From: Bryobacteraceae bacterium
Lineage (GTDB): Bacteria > Acidobacteriota > Terriglobia > Bryobacterales > Bryobacteraceae
Assembly (NCBI GenBank): GCA_030038565.1
Contig: JASHSS010000005.1
Coordinates: forward strand, 1 to 36,244
Direction: 5' to 3'
Length of the DNA stretch: 36,244 bases
Shown: positions 32,934-36,244 of the stretch, in pieces
How the letters are laid out: every line of letters begins with the position of its first letter
Numbering within the stretch: the first letter of the stretch is position 1
Translations under genes and position numbers: made by a program
Notes under the pieces: model-generated
Seen by the model: only the letters and a program-made list of their open reading frames with translations
The model's database searches: none
What the model was told of the DNA's origin: nothing

Positions 32934-35063
32934 ATGATTGATTCGGCGGCGCGCGCAGAGCGTTACGATCCGGCGCCTTCCATTTCGCCGTGCTACACCT
33001 GGGAAGTTCCCGAAAAGCCAGTCCTGGTGCGGCTACCCCTGGTACTAATCGACCGGCTGGAACGTGAGGCCGTGGAGAACTTCCGTTCGGTGAGCTCCCG
33101 TGGCTCGGAAATCGGCGGCGTCCTGTGGGGAGCCGTAGAGCCGGGCCAACCCACCGCGCTGGCGGTGGTGGAGTATGAACTGGTGCCGTGCGATTATACG
33201 CTGGGGCCGTTATACCGGTTGACGGAGGAGGATCTGGCGCGCCTGGACAAGACCCTGGCACAGCGCGGCGGCTCGGGACTACGCCCGGTAGGCTTCTTCC
33301 GCAGCCACACGCGCAAAGGCCTCTCGCTCGATCCGGACGACGTGACGCTGATGGACTCGCGCTTCCAGGAGCCGCACCAGGTGGCGCTGGTGATCCGTCC
33401 GTATGCCACCAAGGCCAGCACGGCGGGAATCTTCATCCGCGAAAACGGCGCCATTCACGCCGAGGCCAGCTACCTGGAATTCCCGTTCCGCTCGGGGCAA
33501 CTGGCGTCCACCAAGCACCTGGCGGAGGCTGTTGAACCGGCGGCGAATTTGTCCGCCGCCCCGCCCGCGGCCCGCCCGGCAGTGCGGGCACAGATCGTGC
33601 CGATCGCCTCGCGGCGCGATATTGCCGCGGTGCCGCCCCTGGCCACCGAATCGCTGCCCGCTCCGGCGCCGCAGCCCGTGGCGCAGCCGGTTCCCCAGCC
33701 GGTGGCGCAAGCGATGCCGCAGCCGGTCCCGCAACCGGTTCCTCAACCCGTGGCGCAACCGGTTCCTCAACCGGCAACAGAGACGCCGGCGCAGCCGATT
33801 CCGCAGCCGGTGGCGGCAGTGGTGGCGCAGCCCTCCGCGCCGGCCGCCGCGCAAGTTCGCGAAACCACGCCCGCGGTGGAACCGCCGGTTTCGGTGACCG
33901 GCAAAGACAGCATGCAGGACACCGCCGAGCAGACCGACGCGGCGGAGCCTGCGCCGGCTCGCGCCAAGGGCAGCAGCAAGCTGATGTGGATTGCCGTGGG
34001 GGCGATTTTCCCGTTGTTGCTGAGCGGCGCCCTGGTCTATTCGGGGGTCTTCCGCCATGCCACGCTGCCGGGCGGGATCTCGGGACAGGACTCCTCGCCG
34101 CTGGCGTTGCGCGTGGAGCGCACCGGCAGCGAGTTGCTGCTGACCTGGAATAACGATGCCAATGTCATCCGCAACGCCACCCGCGCAGTACTGTCGATCT
34201 CCGATGGCGACCAGCACGAGAACGTGGAAATGGACCTGGCCCAGCTTCGCAACGGCAGAATCGAATATCTGCCGGTGACTGGCGACGTGGTGTTCCGCAT
34301 GGAGGTGTCGGGGAAGGGCAACACCAAGACGGACAGCGAATCGGTACGGGTATTGCGCACGCGGCCTTCGCCCATGCCGACGGATTCGCAAACCCAGGCC
34401 GGGCAAAATCCGGCCGGCAAATCTCCCGCGCCCAACACCGCGCCGAATGCCTCCGCGGCGGCCAATACGCCCGGCGTCAACACGCCCGGCGCCAATCCGG
34501 CCGGGCAAAATCCGGCCGCGCCCAACGCGGCTCCCGGCGACATCGCAGCGGGGGCGCAGCCTGGAGCGCCGACGACCCCACCAACGCCGTTGAAGCAGTT
34601 CAACACAGCCTCGCTTTCCGGGCGGCTGCGCCCGGTGCGCCCCGACGACATCTCGCTGCCCGACGCTCCCACGGTGGGCGGCGCCGGTGTGGCGGCGACC
34701 CCCGCGGCCCTCGGGCTGACAGCCATTACGCCCCCGGCGCCGCCGCCGACGCGCGACGCGGCTCCCCCAAAGCAGGCAGCCATGCCGACGGGCGGGGACG
34801 TCCAGCAGGCCCAGTTGATCTACCGCAAGAATCCCGAATACCCGGCCCTGGCTCGCAGCGCCGGAGCGAAGGGAACCGTGGAACTGGTCGCCACCATCGG
34901 GACCAATGGAAGGGTCAAGACGGTGAAGGTGACCAAGGGCCACCCGCTGCTGCAAAAAGCCGCCGTGGACGCGGTCAAGCAATGGCAGTATCGGCCCACC
35001 ATCCTGAACGGCCACCCGGTGGAAACCGAGACCACCATTACTCTGAACTTCATCGACCGGTAA
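32934..35063 (+). CDS. JAB/MPN-like domain fused to a TonB-type energy-transducer C-terminus
   Basis: This is a 709-residue membrane protein. Residues 28-180 resemble a JAB1/MPN fold: EIGGVLWG at 59-66 (E59), GFFRSH at 120-125, LSLDPDDVTLMD at 130-141, VALVIRP and AGIFIRENG. The metalloprotease form would have H-x-H; here it is R123-S-H125, and the spacing to S131 is short, so catalysis is doubtful. Residues 245-300 hold PQPV/AQPV repeats. A membrane helix lies at 350-371. The periplasmic part has a beta-rich domain (390-475), an Asn/Pro/Ala linker (485-560) and a TonB C-terminal domain (630-708, with YPALARSAGAKGTVEL and WQYRPTILNG). Ordinary TonB proteins have only a short cytoplasmic tail. 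GGAGG lies six bases before the ATG. No exbB/exbD is nearby. Confidence 0.88.
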   Translation: MIDSAARAERYDPAPSISPCYTWEVPEKPVLVRLPLVLIDRLEREAVENFRSVSSRGSEIGGVLWGAVEPGQPTALAVVEYELVPCDYTLGPLYRLTEEDLARLDKTLAQRGGSGLRPVGFFRSHTRKGLSLDPDDVTLMDSRFQEPHQVALVIRPYATKASTAGIFIRENGAIHAEASYLEFPFRSGQLASTKHLAEAVEPAANLSAAPPAARPAVRAQIVPIASRRDIAAVPPLATESLPAPAPQPVAQPVPQPVAQAMPQPVPQPVPQPVAQPVPQPATETPAQPIPQPVAAVVAQPSAPAAAQVRETTPAVEPPVSVTGKDSMQDTAEQTDAAEPAPARAKGSSKLMWIAVGAIFPLLLSGALVYSGVFRHATLPGGISGQDSSPLALRVERTGSELLLTWNNDANVIRNATRAVLSISDGDQHENVEMDLAQLRNGRIEYLPVTGDVVFRMEVSGKGNTKTDSESVRVLRTRPSPMPTDSQTQAGQNPAGKSPAPNTAPNASAAANTPGVNTPGANPAGQNPAAPNAAPGDIAAGAQPGAPTTPPTPLKQFNTASLSGRLRPVRPDDISLPDAPTVGGAGVAATPAALGLTAITPPAPPPTRDAAPPKQAAMPTGGDVQQAQLIYRKNPEYPALARSAGAKGTVELVATIGTNGRVKTVKVTKGHPLLQKAAVDAVKQWQYRPTILNGHPVETETTITLNFIDR

Positions 35064-35232
35064 GGCGGTCCGGTGAGGAGCCGGCGGGCGCGGAGGAAGG
35101 CGCCGGGTTCGCCGGAGCCAGCACAGCACCGTTAGTATTAGGGTCCTGCAGGCGAGCAGAATGGCGAGCGCCAGGCACACCAGCGCCGGATCACGGCTAA
35201 CAGCGTTTTCTCCCTGAGGCCCGGCTTTTGAG

Positions 35233-35772
35233 TTACTGGCTGGCTCTCAATTGAGCCACACTCATCCCGGGAAGAATCTTGGGCGGCGCGGGCCTGGTTT
35301 GCGGCTGAGCGACACGCACCGGCTTCTGCGGAGAGGTGGAATCGGGGGCGGGGGCCGATGGGAGCGGCTCTCCGGCGCCCCGGTCCCACCAGGCCACCGA
35401 TTCGGCGCAATAGAGACTCAGGATATCGAGTAACTGGTGCAATCCATCGGCCTCGTCGCCATCGAAGGCGCGCTTCTCCTCGGCATTTCCCATGGTGGCG
35501 TCGTCGGGCGAGATTTCATACTTCTCCTCGGACGCCGGTACGAACTGGCCGTTGACCAGACTGCCAGTCTGCACGGTCCACCGGAGTTTATGGGCGTCCG
35601 GATCCCAGGTTACGGTCCCCATCTTCTTCACGATCTGGGCATCACCCTTGGCGGGCGGATTGGTCGCGGTGTGAGCTGCGGCCGGAGCCGGGGGTTGGGC
35701 GGGCTGGGCAGACTGGGCCGCCGCATAAGTCAAGGCGGCGAATGAAAGTAAGAGAGCACTTGGAAGCTGCAT
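35233..35772 (-). CDS. Small secreted protein of unknown function
   Basis: This 179-residue protein has a signal peptide (residues 1-19, LLLSFAALTYAAAQ), then a Pro/Ala linker, then a compact region (about 45-130) with many acidic residues. Landmarks are GTVTWDPDAHKLRWTV, where WDP and RWTV look like beta-strands, and YEISPDDATM. The C-terminus is Pro-rich (PSAPAPDSTSPQKP). It is not a family I can name. Its ATG has a good AAGGA ribosome site upstream. It is isolated: the TonB-type gene lies on one side on the opposite strand, and a methyltransferase starts divergently about 290 bases away. It is probably periplasmic. Confidence 0.75.
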   Translation of the reverse strand: MQLPSALLLSFAALTYAAAQSAQPAQPPAPAAAHTATNPPAKGDAQIVKKMGTVTWDPDAHKLRWTVQTGSLVNGQFVPASEEKYEISPDDATMGNAEEKRAFDGDEADGLHQLLDILSLYCAESVAWWDRGAGEPLPSAPAPDSTSPQKPVRVAQPQTRPAPPKILPGMSVAQLRASQ

Positions 35773-36063
35773 AAAGTCCTTTCGATCCGGCCGGCCGGAG
35801 GCCCCGGATTACGCTTGGGACTGGTGCACTTTGCTGGCCGACGCTGGTGGCTGGCGGTGAGGGTCCGCACAAGCGGGCCGTACGGCGCCCGGCAACTCTC
35901 AAGCCTTTGGGCAAGGTCTCGCGCGACGGTGCGGGAACGGACAGGCCGCCGGCGCTATGCGGGTGTCGCGACCGGGCTTGCGGGTTGCACGCCGGGGATT
36001 GGGAGGCGCGGAATCCGGCAAGGGCCGACGGAGACCCCACTCCGTGACGGGCCATAATGGGCC
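35773..36063. other. Divergent spacer before the methyltransferase
   Basis: About 290 bases separate divergent genes. Short frames on both strands lack ribosome sites and protein features. No promoter or RNA could be assigned with confidence. Confidence 0.35.
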
Positions 36064-36244
36064 ATGGCCCAGAGCGCATACGACCGGATTCCGTATCCGA
36101 CTTTTCCGCAGCCGCAGACGCATCCGGACCGGTTGGCCGCCGTCGGCAGACTCTTCGGTATGCGGCCGGCGCCGGTGACGGAGTGCCGGGTGCTGGAGAT
36201 CGGTTGTGGCGACGGCGGCAACCTCATCCCCATGGCCTATGGAC
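36064..36244 (+). CDS. SAM-dependent methyltransferase (partial, runs off the window)
   Basis: The last 181 bases encode the first 60 residues of a class I methyltransferase. Seen: an N-terminal YDRIPYPTFPQPQTHPDRL, a block found in methyltransferase-regulatory-domain proteins of soil bacteria. The SAM-binding motif I follows, VLEIGCGDGGNL at residues 43-54. The ATG at 36064 is chosen by frame and by the family N-terminus. The rest lies outside the window, so substrate and regulatory domain cannot be judged. Confidence 0.85.
   Translation, partial: MAQSAYDRIPYPTFPQPQTHPDRLAAVGRLFGMRPAPVTECRVLEIGCGDGGNLIPMAYG

Overview
The window is a GC-rich bacterial chromosome segment with densely packed genes, and I see no phage or insertion-sequence genes. 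The mix suggests a Gram-negative-type cell of the Acidobacteriota, perhaps near Bryobacter/Solibacter. The evidence is a TonB-type protein, an OmpA-domain outer-membrane protein, a class A penicillin-binding protein of PBP1b type, many secreted TPR and orphan proteins, and several GTG/TTG starts. The taxonomic placement is inference; there is no rRNA gene to confirm it.

Layout. 1-1695 (minus): a HIT-family protein with an altered histidine triad, followed by two peptide/nickel-type ABC ATPases, the second cut by the window edge. 1882-3318 (minus): a secreted TPR-like protein. 3529-6465 (plus): a sodium:solute symporter tightly coupled to an APC-family amino acid permease. 6658-6885: a small AT-hook-like protein ending in a strong terminator. 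7325-10054 (minus): a large OmpA/PKD/Ig-repeat envelope protein with its own terminator. 10334-10687 (plus): RNase P RNA. 10963-14188 (plus): a secreted alpha/beta-hydrolase fused to a cyclophilin, then an ALDH7-type aldehyde dehydrogenase. 14219-16441 (minus): lepA and a coupled SRPBCC protein. 16689-19088 (plus): a bifunctional PBP. 19131-19313: three tandem GC-rich repeat units. 19387-21641: polX overlapping a NUDIX hydrolase. 21687-23306: a secreted esterase-like protein. 23353-25311 (minus): a matrixin-type zinc protease followed by a GAF-GAF-ANTAR regulator. 25393-27681 (plus): a degenerate SpoIIE-type phosphatase, a lone nuoB and pgeF. 27934-29187: a zinc-ribbon/proline-rich membrane protein. 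29378-32718 (minus): a two-gene operon of a zinc-finger/LamG-like protein and a TPR protein. 32934-35063 (plus): a JAB/MPN-like domain joined through a membrane segment to a TonB C-terminal domain. 35233-35772 (minus): a small secreted orphan. 36064 to the end: the start of a SAM methyltransferase.

Much of the window is housekeeping (rnpB, lepA, polX, nuoB, pgeF, PBP). The unusual material is in envelope and signalling proteins with uncommon domain combinations. The most striking are the JAB-like/TonB protein, the secreted hydrolase-cyclophilin fusion, the OmpA protein with its peptidoglycan-binding domain at the N-terminus, and the phosphatase and HIT proteins that lack canonical active-site residues. 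No CRISPR array, tRNA or complete mobile element was recognised.
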